Assembly: GCF_020742345.1 (NCBI RefSeq)
Contig: NZ_DYXC01000028.1
Location: forward strand, 1-64,000
Direction of reading: 5' to 3'
DNA from: Enteractinococcus helveticum
GTDB taxonomy: Bacteria; Actinomycetota; Actinomycetes; Actinomycetales; Micrococcaceae
DNA length: 64,000 bases
In this document: positions 34,596 through 43,388 of the stretch, piece after piece
Layout of the letters: every line of letters begins with the position of its first letter
Numbering within the stretch: the first letter of the stretch is position 1
Position numbers and translations under genes: made by a program
The notes under the pieces: model-generated
What the model was told of the DNA's origin: nothing
Databases searched by the model: none
The model's input: the letters and a program-made list of their open reading frames with translations, nothing else

Positions 34596-34720
34596 CGCAC
34601 GGCGCCATACTTGCTAAGAACGATTGAACTTAGCCGAATCATCACCTGGAGCACCCCACTACGGCGAGAGGGTTGCTGACTGATCAGCCAGGGCTTCGTT
34701 GATCAGCACTCGTGATTCTT
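34596..34720 (-). ncRNA. SAM-IV riboswitch
   Basis: The minus-strand leader has the conserved SAM-IV core in order: CACGAGTGCTGATCA, AAGCCCTGGCTGATCAG, CAGCAACCCTC, GTGGGGTGCTCCAGGTGATGA, then GGCTAAGTT with the downstream pseudoknot-type hairpin region. P1 pairs AATCAC with GTGATGATT. It lies 43 bp upstream of the DszC/SfnB-like ATG. Near the start, TGTCAG (about 34583-34588) can pair with CTGACA overlapping the ATG, suggesting control of translation initiation by S-adenosylmethionine. Confidence 0.85.
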
Positions 34721-34779
34721 CTCCACTACCTCAGCAGATTTTCTTCCGACTTGCAACATGCGGTGAAACACAACGTCTT

Positions 34780-35478
34780 TTAGGCGTTGGTCAGGGCACC
34801 GTAGTGCGGTTCAGCGGCCTTGACTTTACTGATCACCCAGATGGTCACCGGGGAGAAAATCAGTTCAACGGCGGTCTTCCACACCCAGCCGACCAGCACA
34901 AACACCACGTATTGGCCGAAGGTTTCAATGCCGATCACGGTTGCTGCAATCGCTGAGAATGCGATCGTGTCGAGCAATTCGCCGACCAGGGTGGAGGCTG
35001 CGATGCGCCCAAAGAGGTAGCGTTCCCCGCTGCGTTGTTTCATGGCGACCATGATCTTGGCGTTGGATAATTGTCCGACGGCGAAGCCAACCAGTGAGGC
35101 CAATACGATCAACGGCACCGGCCCCAGTGTGCGGGTCAGGGCTGCTTGGCCATCATAAAAATCGGCTGGCGGCAGGATGATAATGATCCAGTAGGTCAAC
35201 GATGCAAACGCTGAGATGAGAAACGTTGTGAAGATGACCCTGCGTGAGGCTTTGAACCCATAGACTTCTGAAATAATGTCGCCAACAATGTAGGCGACCG
35301 GGAAGAGGAAAAACCCGCCGTCGGTCAGGATCGGGCCGAACTGGACTCCTTTTGCGGCACCGATATTCGACAGGATGAACACCACGGCCATAATGGCGAA
35401 TAGCACCGGATAAATATGGGATCCAACAGGTGCGAAATTGCCTTGAGCGGATTTGGTGGGATGGGCTTTTTCGGTCAC
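34780..35478 (-). CDS. Queuosine-precursor transporter (YhhQ/QPTR family)
   Basis: A 232-aa integral membrane protein with six hydrophobic segments. Family signatures are SNIGAAKGVQFGPI, FPVAYIVGDIISEVYGFKASRRVI and the second-half VGELLDTIAFSAIAA. The family (DUF165) imports 7-deazaguanine precursors such as preQ0/preQ1 or queuine across the cytoplasmic membrane. This suits the nearby tgt gene. I looked for a preQ1 riboswitch in the leader and saw none. Confidence 0.92.
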   Translation of the reverse strand: MTEKAHPTKSAQGNFAPVGSHIYPVLFAIMAVVFILSNIGAAKGVQFGPILTDGGFFLFPVAYIVGDIISEVYGFKASRRVIFTTFLISAFASLTYWIIIILPPADFYDGQAALTRTLGPVPLIVLASLVGFAVGQLSNAKIMVAMKQRSGERYLFGRIAASTLVGELLDTIAFSAIAATVIGIETFGQYVVFVLVGWVWKTAVELIFSPVTIWVISKVKAAEPHYGALTNA

Positions 35479-35587
35479 GAAGCGTCCTTTGCAAAACGAT
35501 ATATCGCGACGGTGTCACGGCCTCTACGGCCCCGTACTCAGCTGCTGCCCCAGCTGGCGTCCAAACTTCTTCGAAAGCACATTGTAG

Positions 35588-36826
35588 TCAAAGTTTTTCA
35601 CCGTTTTTGAATGGGTCCACTCCGCGCGGCACAAAGATCAAGGTGAGGATAATGCCCATCGCCGACGCTGTGACCGTCATGGTCCACGACAGCTGCCATG
35701 TGCCGGCTGCCGCGGCGATGGCCGATAGGATCACCGGGCCCAGGAAGTTTGCCAGGTTGAACATCTGGGTGATCAGTCCAATAACTGCCGACGGCGAGCC
35801 GCCTGCGGGGGCGATATCAACAGCCTGGCGGGTGACGGTGGTAGGAACCAGTGCTCCAACGAATGAGAATATTGCTGCGGCGATCATGGCCCAGATGACG
35901 GTACCGGGCACTTTAGACCAGTCGGGGGCAAATACCATAGTCGACATGATCGCCATGGTGGTCAGCCCGGTGATTAACAGGCGGCGCGGCGGGTGGCCGC
36001 GCTGTAAGAGGATTCCGGTGAAAATATTGGCAACACCATTGACCCCACCGACCACGGCGGTGGCCAGACCAATGATGATGGCCGCATCGATGGCGGTGTC
36101 GATGTTGGCTTCGCCAAAGATGGTGGGCAAGAAGCTCAGGATCGCGCCCCACTGCAGGGTGTAGCTGGCAAAGATCAGCCCCAGTGCCCACGGCAGTGGG
36201 GTTTTGATCGACGTCACAATAATGCGGCCGATCCGTCTCAGATGCACTGTTCCGGGCGGGTCGGCGGGCACGATGGTTGCAACAACCGGGATGAGACTCA
36301 GTGTGGCCCCGCCCATGATGAACCACCAGATATTCCAGGACACGGTGGTGGCGTTGAGTAACACCGCCGAGATGCCAACACCGAGAAACAGGGCGATTCC
36401 TTGGAAAGCGCCCCACCAGCCCATTGCACTATTGACCTTGTCTTGCGGTGCCAACACGCGCACCAGTGCGGGGGCGACCACCGTAATGAGAATGAATCCG
36501 ATGCCTTCAATGGCGCGTGTGGTCATCAGCCAGGCTGCACTGGTGGCGAATCCACCGGCCACCGAAGCTAAGCCTGCCAGCACCAGTCCGATCAGCAACG
36601 TATTTTTTGAACCGATGCGTTCTGCTACCACCGAAGCGGCCAGTCCACCCAGCGCGCCGGCCAGCTGGACCACCCCCACCAGCGCACCGGCAGCTACGAG
36701 GTCAATGCCAAGGTCGGCACGAATATAGTCCAGGGCAGAGGGAAGTTTCCACACGTGCATTGCCGCAAGAATGCCCGTAGCGACCACCACGGTCCAAGCC
36801 GGTATTCTCGATCCAGTTGTTGCCAT
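35588..36826 (-). CDS. Major facilitator superfamily transporter
   Basis: A 412-aa protein from ATG 36826 with 12 membrane helices. The MFS loop 2-3 motif appears as GGLAASVVAERIGSKNTLL, and a repeat-like second half starts near residue 215. The longer frame extends into the divergent gene and has no better start. The substrate is unknown; the arrangement resembles NNP/CynX-type or organic-acid exporters, but that is a guess. Divergent from the 36910 membrane gene with an 83-bp intergenic region. Confidence 0.82.
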   Translation of the reverse strand: MATTGSRIPAWTVVVATGILAAMHVWKLPSALDYIRADLGIDLVAAGALVGVVQLAGALGGLAASVVAERIGSKNTLLIGLVLAGLASVAGGFATSAAWLMTTRAIEGIGFILITVVAPALVRVLAPQDKVNSAMGWWGAFQGIALFLGVGISAVLLNATTVSWNIWWFIMGGATLSLIPVVATIVPADPPGTVHLRRIGRIIVTSIKTPLPWALGLIFASYTLQWGAILSFLPTIFGEANIDTAIDAAIIIGLATAVVGGVNGVANIFTGILLQRGHPPRRLLITGLTTMAIMSTMVFAPDWSKVPGTVIWAMIAAAIFSFVGALVPTTVTRQAVDIAPAGGSPSAVIGLITQMFNLANFLGPVILSAIAAAAGTWQLSWTMTVTASAMGIILTLIFVPRGVDPFKNGEKL

Positions 36827-36909
36827 AACCACACAGCCTACTCGGGGTCTACCAAAAGAGATTACAATTGGGGCAATGAGTTCCTGTTGCACCAGTTTGA
36901 AGGCCCGTT

Positions 36910-37398
36910 GTGACCACACCCGTTCCTGAAAAATACGATTCCGCACCCAGACGTCGCAAAAACACCGAACCGAAGGCTCGGCTGTCGATGTCGATCTATG
37001 GTTTCTTATTAGCCTGGCTGGTTCCCAACATTGTCATGGCCGGGATCGTCGTCATCCTGAATTTGTTACCACTGTCCGATACGGTGGGAGATCTGACGCC
37101 GCTGCTGACCATTGTAGGGCTTTCGGGTCTGATTCTTGGGTTGCCGTTGGCGTTGTTGACCAACTGGTTACTGCGACACCAGCTGAACCAGTCGGTACAC
37201 GTTCTGGCCTATGCGGTAATCGGGATGCTCTATGGGCTGACCGTCTTATTGGCTGGCGGCGAGGGTCTGATCCCGCTGCTCATTCCGCTGGTTGGTTTCC
37301 CCGCCGCAATTCTCATGGCGCTTGGGCGGTGGACGGCCAGCTCTTTTGTTCATGTCATCGAACCAGCCGGTGAAGCCACTGTTGACAGCACCAAATAG
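36910..37398 (+). CDS. Membrane protein of unknown function, 162 aa
   Basis: GTG 36910 has GAAGG 9 nt upstream. A basic N-terminal tail (RRRKNTEPKAR) precedes four hydrophobic segments (about residues 28-50, 62-85, 97-113, 117-135) and a polar C-terminus. Its topology is that of small four-helix proteins of no known function. No family recognised. Confidence 0.7.
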   Translation: MTTPVPEKYDSAPRRRKNTEPKARLSMSIYGFLLAWLVPNIVMAGIVVILNLLPLSDTVGDLTPLLTIVGLSGLILGLPLALLTNWLLRHQLNQSVHVLAYAVIGMLYGLTVLLAGGEGLIPLLIPLVGFPAAILMALGRWTASSFVHVIEPAGEATVDSTK

Positions 37399-37452
37399 TG
37401 GCCGCGTTATCTGAGCGCATAAATTCAGAAACATTGGCCTAGGCCATATAAG

Positions 37453-38286
37453 ATGGGCGGCATGTATAGTATCCATTCACCTGCCATCACACTAACCATT
37501 GCGGGTTCTGAAGCCACCGGTGGTGCCGGTGCACAAGCGGATCTGCGCACCTTCCAAGAACTGGGAACCTACGGGACCGCCGCGCTGACTTGCATTGTGG
37601 CATATGATCCCGCCGATAACTGGAATCACCGACTCACCCGTGTTGATCCCACCGTGTTGGCCAACCAGCTGGAAGCCATTCAGGCGAATTTTTCTGGCCA
37701 GCTGGACACCGTGAAGCTGGGCATGATGGGTTCGGTTGAAACCATCGACGTCGTTGCCAATGCATTGCAATCCCAACAGTGGAAAAACGTGGTGTTGGAT
37801 CCGGTGCTGATCTGTAAAGGACAAGAACCCGGTGCCGCCCAAGACACCGATGAAGCACTGAAAGCCAAACTCTTGCCGTTGGCGACCATGACCACCCCAA
37901 ACCATTTTGAGGCCGAGCAACTGTCGGGCATCACGATCTCCAATCTGGCAGACCTCAAGGATGCCGCCCGCAAGATTCATGATGAATCCGGTGTTGCCGT
38001 CCTGGCCAAAGGCGGGGTGCGCCTGGATGGTCCAGAAGCCGTGGACGTGTTTTACGACGGCGAAAACCTGGAGGTGTTGGGCGTCGCCAAGATTGGCAAC
38101 CACGCCGTATCGGGTGCCGGTTGCTCGCTGGCCGCCGCTGTGACCGCCGAACTGGCAAAGGGACGCACACCGTTACAGGCCGCCGAGCGCGCCAAGGACT
38201 TTGTGACCGCAGGAATCAGCCAGCGAATCTCAGCTGCCACCCCGTATGACGTGATGTGGCAGGGCGGACTGCGCAAGAAAGCCTAA
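37453..38286 (+). CDS. Pyridoxine/hydroxymethylpyrimidine kinase (PdxK/ThiD-like)
   Basis: A 277-aa ribokinase-fold kinase. It shows TIAGSEATGGAGAQADLRTFQELG (substrate and ATP entry region, normally GSDSSGGAGIQAD), VLDPVLICKG, TPNHFEAEQLSG and the catalytic loop GNHAVSGAGCSLAAA. In classical ThiD this loop is GTGCTLS with Thr; the GAGC form is found in the Bacillus/Staphylococcus-type dual PdxK kinases, so vitamin B6 phosphorylation is the likelier main role. No thiamine genes are adjacent. ATG 37453 or 37462 are possible starts. Confidence 0.85.
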   Translation: MGGMYSIHSPAITLTIAGSEATGGAGAQADLRTFQELGTYGTAALTCIVAYDPADNWNHRLTRVDPTVLANQLEAIQANFSGQLDTVKLGMMGSVETIDVVANALQSQQWKNVVLDPVLICKGQEPGAAQDTDEALKAKLLPLATMTTPNHFEAEQLSGITISNLADLKDAARKIHDESGVAVLAKGGVRLDGPEAVDVFYDGENLEVLGVAKIGNHAVSGAGCSLAAAVTAELAKGRTPLQAAERAKDFVTAGISQRISAATPYDVMWQGGLRKKA

Positions 38287-38312
38287 TCCCAGAATCAAGC
38301 GCAACGATTCTT

Positions 38313-38726
38313 TCATTGCAGCGTCTCGATTGGTCGTTGGTCACGGCGCAGCGGGTGATCTGCCGGAATCTGCACCAGAACAATCTGGATACCATCGGGA
38401 TCAGCGATCCAGGCCTCAATCAGACCCCAGGGCTCGGTGCGCGGTTCTCGCAACATCGTGACACCTAAGTCACGCAGTCGCTGATATTCGGCTTCAACAT
38501 CGCGGACCTGCAACCACAAAGAGACCATCGCATTGGTGCCCTGCCCCGGTGGTGTCGCATGCCCGGTAACCTCTAGCATTCCGTTGCCGTAGAAAAACAC
38601 CAGACTGGGTGCCTCGGGCGGGCCGAATTCCCGATAGATCGCCAGCCCGAGCGTATCGCGATAAAACGCCTGACTGCGTGTCGGGTTGGTGGGGCGTAGC
38701 AGGGTGCGTCCAGACAAAATGTCCAA
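38313..38726 (-). CDS. VOC (glyoxalase/dioxygenase fold) protein
   Basis: A 137-aa single-domain VOC protein with paired beta-alpha-beta units: RTLLRPTNPTRSQAFYRDTLGLAIYREFG and VSLWLQVRDVEAEYQRLRDLGV, then EPWGLIEAWIADPDGIQIVLVQIP. The C-terminal Glu/Asp region (DPDG) is the usual metal-site neighbourhood. Such proteins serve as glyoxalases, resistance proteins or dioxygenases; nothing here decides which. It lies 16 bp beyond the CocE-type hydrolase stop, on the same strand, so it may be the third gene of that operon. Confidence 0.85.
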   Translation of the reverse strand: MDILSGRTLLRPTNPTRSQAFYRDTLGLAIYREFGPPEAPSLVFFYGNGMLEVTGHATPPGQGTNAMVSLWLQVRDVEAEYQRLRDLGVTMLREPRTEPWGLIEAWIADPDGIQIVLVQIPADHPLRRDQRPIETLQ

Positions 38727-38742
38727 GGGTGCGATCCAATCC

Positions 38743-40791
38743 TTAGATGAAATCCCGGTCGATTGTGGTTGTCCAGGTCTTGGATCTCACCCTACGTTCT
38801 CCCTCGTAGGCGTCAAGTTCCGCATAAATCTGGAATGTCTCGGGCGTGGAGGTCAGCACGGTTTTGGTAAACGTGTAAATCGACCAATCATCACGTTGGA
38901 ACCCCATAACCCATTCGGTTTCCCCGCGCACTGAATTTGGTTGGGAATCGCGGAAGGTATAGCGTTCCACCGCGCGTCGGGTGACATCCAAATCGATTTC
39001 TTTGAACCGAACCACACCCAGGTCTTTGACCACTTCCAGCTTGCCGGTTAGGTCCACCAGGTTGCGACTCACCGACCAGTCCTGCTCGCCGGGTTCAATC
39101 TGCACGGTTTGGTATGGTTTGGCCGCTTCTGGCCGATCAAATACGGGAACCATGGCCGGGTCATCGTTCTCGGAATCGTGAACCGGTCGCACCGGCAGGA
39201 CCAATGAACTGGACATCGGGTCAATGGTCAGGCGCACCGGTGCTGGCGAAGGCCATACGACGGGCCAGTATGACGTCGACACTGAGACCCGCAGCCGGTG
39301 GCCGGCCGGAAACGACTGCGCCAAACCATTGAGTCTTACCTGATAAGTGTGTTCTTCACCTTTGCTCAGGGGTTTAGGTTGATCAGCACCATCGTAGTGG
39401 TTGAGATTCAAAATACCGTAGCTCACCCGGGTTGCTGCATCATCCGGGGCCACATCAGAGATCCGCACCGCAATCATCGCCACAGGTTCATCAGACGATA
39501 GTTTCAGCTCAACAAAGGGCTGGCCCAAGACTTCGAGCCGGTGTGGCAGCGGGTCGCTGTCAAAGACCAGCGCACCGCCGTCTTCTTCCCGCTGGTCATA
39601 GGGCATATCGGGTGGGGCGTTATAGGAACACCATTTGCCGCCGAATTGGCCCACTGACAGCGGGGATTCGACCGTGAGTTTTGGGCTCACCGGGAGCGCG
39701 GCACGTTCCTCTTCGGAAAATAAAATACGACGACGCCCCAGCGGGTACCGGGTTTCTACGATCCGGTCGCTGGGCCAGGTACGCTCCCCCACCCACCGAC
39801 CGGGTCGATTGTCATAGGTGGTGGCTGGTTTGACGGTGTCTTGCATCCAGATCGACAATTGTGGGCCGTCCATTGCACCATTATCGGTGCGGTCCTTGAG
39901 CCAGTGGTCCCACCACGCAACGACTTCTTGAAGAAATCCGATCGCCGGACCGGGCTGACCCAGGTGCGGGTATTTGTGACTCCAAGGCCCGATGAGCCCA
40001 CGGGTTGGTGATGTCAAACCGCGCAGCAATCGAAAGACCGCATTGGAATACCCGTCCGCCCAACCGCTGACGGCAAATACGGGGACTTGAATGTCACTAT
40101 AGTCTTCGTTGATAGACCCGTGACGCCAGTAGTCGTCTTTGCGCTGGTGTTGTAACCAGGTTTCTAACCACAGTCCCGAATTGTCCAAGCGCTGAAACCA
40201 CATGTCACGCCACTTATCACCCACCAGTTCCGGATCGGGCGGCGCCGAATTATAAGCGAACATCGTTGAGGCCCACGACAGATTGTCAGTAAGTAGGCAC
40301 CCACCCATGTAGTGAACGTCGTCGGTATAGCGATCATCTGTGGAACACACGGTGACGACGGCTCCCAGGCTCTTGGGGCGCCGAGCTGCAACCTGCAAAC
40401 CGTTAAAACCACCCCAAGAAATCCCCATGATCCCGGTGCGAGCGTTACACCATGACTGGCCGCTCAACCAGGCCAGTACTTCTTCAACGTCTTGGAGTTC
40501 TTGTTCTAAGTACTCATCAGTCAGCACGCCTTCGGAATCCCCGCTGCCGCGCAGATCAACACGTAGGCAGGCATAACCGTGTCCAGCGATGTAGGGATGG
40601 TGCATCGAGTCGCGTACTGCCGTCAGATCACGTTTGCGATACGGGATCATTTCAACGATGCCCGGAACCGGTTCCTGGTGCGCATTGGTGGGCTTCCATA
40701 GGCGCGCAGCTAAGCGGGTTCCATCAGACATCGGGATCCACAAGTGCTGGGTCTGTTCAACCTCATACGGCAGTGTCGTGACTTTTCGCAT
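38743..40791 (-). CDS. CocE/NonD-family alpha/beta hydrolase
   Basis: 682 aa from ATG 40791. Three CocE-type domains are visible: an alpha/beta-hydrolase core with nucleophile GISWGGFNG (Ser near residue 128), acid in VSGWADGYSN and histidine in GPWSHKYPH; a helical cap; and a C-terminal jelly roll (from about 440) ending in strand-rich sequence. It would hydrolyse an acyl ester or N-acyl/peptide bond at a proline- or cocaine-like substrate. The gene overlaps the preceding ATP-grasp gene by 29 bp, so the pair is translationally coupled and functionally linked. Confidence 0.88.
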   Translation of the reverse strand: MRKVTTLPYEVEQTQHLWIPMSDGTRLAARLWKPTNAHQEPVPGIVEMIPYRKRDLTAVRDSMHHPYIAGHGYACLRVDLRGSGDSEGVLTDEYLEQELQDVEEVLAWLSGQSWCNARTGIMGISWGGFNGLQVAARRPKSLGAVVTVCSTDDRYTDDVHYMGGCLLTDNLSWASTMFAYNSAPPDPELVGDKWRDMWFQRLDNSGLWLETWLQHQRKDDYWRHGSINEDYSDIQVPVFAVSGWADGYSNAVFRLLRGLTSPTRGLIGPWSHKYPHLGQPGPAIGFLQEVVAWWDHWLKDRTDNGAMDGPQLSIWMQDTVKPATTYDNRPGRWVGERTWPSDRIVETRYPLGRRRILFSEEERAALPVSPKLTVESPLSVGQFGGKWCSYNAPPDMPYDQREEDGGALVFDSDPLPHRLEVLGQPFVELKLSSDEPVAMIAVRISDVAPDDAATRVSYGILNLNHYDGADQPKPLSKGEEHTYQVRLNGLAQSFPAGHRLRVSVSTSYWPVVWPSPAPVRLTIDPMSSSLVLPVRPVHDSENDDPAMVPVFDRPEAAKPYQTVQIEPGEQDWSVSRNLVDLTGKLEVVKDLGVVRFKEIDLDVTRRAVERYTFRDSQPNSVRGETEWVMGFQRDDWSIYTFTKTVLTSTPETFQIYAELDAYEGERRVRSKTWTTTIDRDFI

Positions 40792-42073
40792 CGTGGTCCT
40801 CACAGTTTTCGATTTCGAATTGCAGGGCGTTGACGCAGGCCTCGTATATCTCCACGACTTGTTCGTCGGTCTGGCCGGTGGTGTACATGGTGGCCAACAT
40901 GTAGCTGTAACTATCCTGGCTAAAACTATTGGACAGTTGCTGCCCCTGTGTGACATCGAGTTCAATGATGGTTCCAGGATAACGCTGTTCTAGCTCCGCG
41001 ATGTCGCGGGCGCTGGGGAGCTTGCGGACGATACCATCAGCGAACCAACGGTACATCCATTTGGAAGCGGTTTTAAAATATCCTTCGCCTACCGGTTGAC
41101 GTGGTTTGCGTCCCAGAGCCAGGTCAATCATTTGGGCGTGGTTGGTTAACCCATCAACAGAACGAAACAGCGGCGCATGCGACTGGGAATGCCTGGTGTT
41201 GACTTCCAATAAGACCAGCCGATCGGTGTTGACGTCCCAAAAGTACTCGACGTTAAACGTGCTGTTGCGTAATCCCAGCCCCGTCATCACACGCTGGGTC
41301 ACTGACCGAATACGCCGGCACACATCTTCGGGTAATTCCGAAGGATAGCGATAGCGTAAAAAGCTCGAGGAGTTTTCATAGTGCAGGGAATCCACGATGC
41401 CGGTCAGATACACCTCACCGTCCCAGTTATACCCCTCGATCGTGCATTGGCTGCCGGTTGCGGCTTCTTCCACCATATAAGCACTGCCGGGAATCGCAGC
41501 AATCTCTTCTGGAAGGTCCAGCCGGGCTAAGATTTCGTCAAAGGCCGGTCCGGCGCGTTCCGGTGCTTCCCGGCGCTTGGCTAATACGGTTTGCAGTTGT
41601 TCATCAGAGGTCACGCGGTAGGCGCCTTCGGAGGAAAACGACTTGATGGGTTTTGCCCAGACTGGATACGACATGTGCGCCGGCAGGGTGGCTTTCGGGT
41701 CATGAAGATCGATCAGGTCAAATTTTGGGTATTCATCGATAAAGCGTTGTTGTTCCAGACGGCTCCAGTATTTGTGTTCGCATTTTACTGCGGCGTCCAG
41801 GTTCTTGGACGGTAGATGGTATCGAGCACACAGTATGGGCACCATCAGGCTGATGGGAAAATCCCAGTATCCAACAATCCCATCGATCGTCCCATCAAAG
41901 TTATCGAGTTGCCGCTGAGCCTTGTCCAATAGGGCTGGTAAATCGATTGTGCCGCTTTGCAGTTCGTCTAGGGTCATCAGCCCGTGAAAGACGAAATCCG
42001 CGGCGTCAGGAAGCGTGGCCAGTTCTGTTCTACCTAGGTCATCCAGGCCCAGAACAAATATATGCAAGGGCAT
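40763..42073 (-). CDS. ATP-grasp ligase of unknown specificity
   Basis: A 436-aa protein. The N-terminal domain contains LDDLGR and IDGIVGYWDFP. The ATP-grasp fold begins near residue 90 (NLDAAVKCEHKYWSRLEQQRF) with YPVWAKPIKSFSSEGAYRV (nucleotide lysine), YMVEEAATGSQCTIEGY, and the metal-binding VLLEVNTRHSQSHAPL (Glu and Asn). This predicts formation of an acyl-phosphate and ligation to an amine or thiol. AGGAGGAG stands about 10 nt before ATG 42073. Its end overlaps the CocE-type hydrolase gene. Confidence 0.85.
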   Translation of the reverse strand: MPLHIFVLGLDDLGRTELATLPDAADFVFHGLMTLDELQSGTIDLPALLDKAQRQLDNFDGTIDGIVGYWDFPISLMVPILCARYHLPSKNLDAAVKCEHKYWSRLEQQRFIDEYPKFDLIDLHDPKATLPAHMSYPVWAKPIKSFSSEGAYRVTSDEQLQTVLAKRREAPERAGPAFDEILARLDLPEEIAAIPGSAYMVEEAATGSQCTIEGYNWDGEVYLTGIVDSLHYENSSSFLRYRYPSELPEDVCRRIRSVTQRVMTGLGLRNSTFNVEYFWDVNTDRLVLLEVNTRHSQSHAPLFRSVDGLTNHAQMIDLALGRKPRQPVGEGYFKTASKWMYRWFADGIVRKLPSARDIAELEQRYPGTIIELDVTQGQQLSNSFSQDSYSYMLATMYTTGQTDEQVVEIYEACVNALQFEIENCEDHDAKSHDTAV

Positions 42074-42255
42074 TGTTCATCTCCTCCTGCGCTGCGCAAG
42101 ACAGCCGCGCGGGACTGTTGCGCGTCAATCTAACACAGCAGACCGATGAGGCCGCCCATACAATTCTTCGAATTTCCTGCAAGAGTGCTCACTGCCTAGT
42201 CACTTGGGAACGTGAACGAGCTGAGGCTTACCTAGGTGTTCAACATTTCAGGGAC

Positions 42256-42297
42256 GCAAAAGCCCGGCCAACTCCTGTGTTGACCAGGCTTTTGTGT
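42256..42297 (-). terminator. Terminator of the nuclease-fold gene
   Basis: CAAAAGCC-GG-CAA (42257-42271) pairs with TTG-CC-GGCTTTTG (42280-42294), 6 bp after the stop at 42303, with the stem closing in T-rich sequence on the minus strand. Confidence 0.75.
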
Positions 42298-42302
42298 CTG
42301 AG

Positions 42303-43388
42303 TTATTCGCGGTCCTCACCGACATCGCCGCTATGAGAGCCGAGCCCCTCGTTTTGGCGTTCAAGTCGAGCCGCCGAAGCTGCATCAGTTGCCCCTGGCT
42401 CTTCGGGTTGTTCCTCAGGTGTCTCGGCCGAAGCTTCAGCCTCAGGGGACTCCTCAGTTTCCTGTGACTGTTCTTCTTCCTGCGGTTCGGAGTCTTCCTC
42501 GGGCGCAGGCTCTGGGGTTGGCTCGGGTTCTGGTGCGTCGATGCCTTGTAGATCAGCACGTTTTGCTTGAGCATCCTCGACCAACCCCCGAATTTCTTCC
42601 AGATGGTTGTTGATCGCATCAATATATTCTTGTTTGGCTTCGCCCCAGGCAAGAGCCGCAACCGAGTCGTCGTTTTCAGTATCCGGGATAGCTGAGAGCA
42701 TTGCCACCGTCTTTTGGGCATCCGAACGGATACTGTTCATTTCGCCAATGTATTTGGTCAACTCCGTGACGTCATTAGCACGCGGGGAATCTGGCAGGTC
42801 TTCAAGCGTCTCTAAAACGGGTTTGACCCGAGACGGCAGGGTGCACTCCGCGTCGGTCGAAAAGATGCCCAGCTCATCATGTCTAGCCTTATCCTGTGCA
42901 GCCAGCATGGCATCGAGTTTTTTCGGATCATCCACCGACGCCGGATCCACCACGGCGAAACCGGCCTCGACCATTTTCACGCCCAAATCACTGCCGCCCT
43001 GGTAGATTTGTGCCCACAATTCCCCGTTCGGAGCATTCGCATAGGCTTCAATTTCCACCTCAAGCGAAGTCCCCTCTCCTGCAAGACTTTCCAGATATTC
43101 CCGGGCTTCAGCAGCCATGCACGTATCCAGGGTGTCACTGACATCTTCTTCGGCCGGTAATGGTGCGCGCACCGCCTGGAACCGGATGACATCAAGTCCG
43201 GTCGTCCGGTTTACTTCCATGGACTGACCGGTCAATACGGTATTGACCACCACGGGGTCATCCCCGCGCGTCATGGCTTTGACCACCGAAGCTACGGTCA
43301 ATGCGATGAGCAGTGCCGCGATGACGACGAAGGTGATCATCACCGGTGTTGTCAGGCGACTATTTCGCCGAATGGACGTTTTTGACAT
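42303..43388 (-). CDS. Membrane-anchored protein with degenerate SNase-like domain
   Basis: 361 aa. One N-terminal membrane helix (residues about 15-38, PVMITFVVIAALLIALTVA) anchors an extracytoplasmic domain at about 55-190 that follows the staphylococcal-nuclease layout (IRFQAVRAPLP, AREYLESLAGEGTSLEVEIEAY, GELWAQIY, LGVKMVEAGFAVVDP, AQDKARHDELGIF). The catalytic DRYGR segment is replaced by NAPNGELW, so the active-site arginine is missing and nuclease activity is doubtful. A helical part follows, and a Glu/Pro-rich tail from about 290 may span the wall. Confidence 0.7.
   Translation of the reverse strand: MSKTSIRRNSRLTTPVMITFVVIAALLIALTVASVVKAMTRGDDPVVVNTVLTGQSMEVNRTTGLDVIRFQAVRAPLPAEEDVSDTLDTCMAAEAREYLESLAGEGTSLEVEIEAYANAPNGELWAQIYQGGSDLGVKMVEAGFAVVDPASVDDPKKLDAMLAAQDKARHDELGIFSTDAECTLPSRVKPVLETLEDLPDSPRANDVTELTKYIGEMNSIRSDAQKTVAMLSAIPDTENDDSVAALAWGEAKQEYIDAINNHLEEIRGLVEDAQAKRADLQGIDAPEPEPTPEPAPEEDSEPQEEEQSQETEESPEAEASAETPEEQPEEPGATDAASAARLERQNEGLGSHSGDVGEDRE

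Noticed and set aside
35479..35590. preQ1 riboswitch before the queuosine-precursor transporter
   Set aside because: I searched the leader for the short preQ1 aptamer and did not find the conserved hairpin and A-rich tail.
40792..40965. N-terminal extension of the CocE-type hydrolase
   Set aside because: The extension lies inside the ATP-grasp gene and is Thr/Pro/Cys-rich noise; family proteins begin near ATG 40791.
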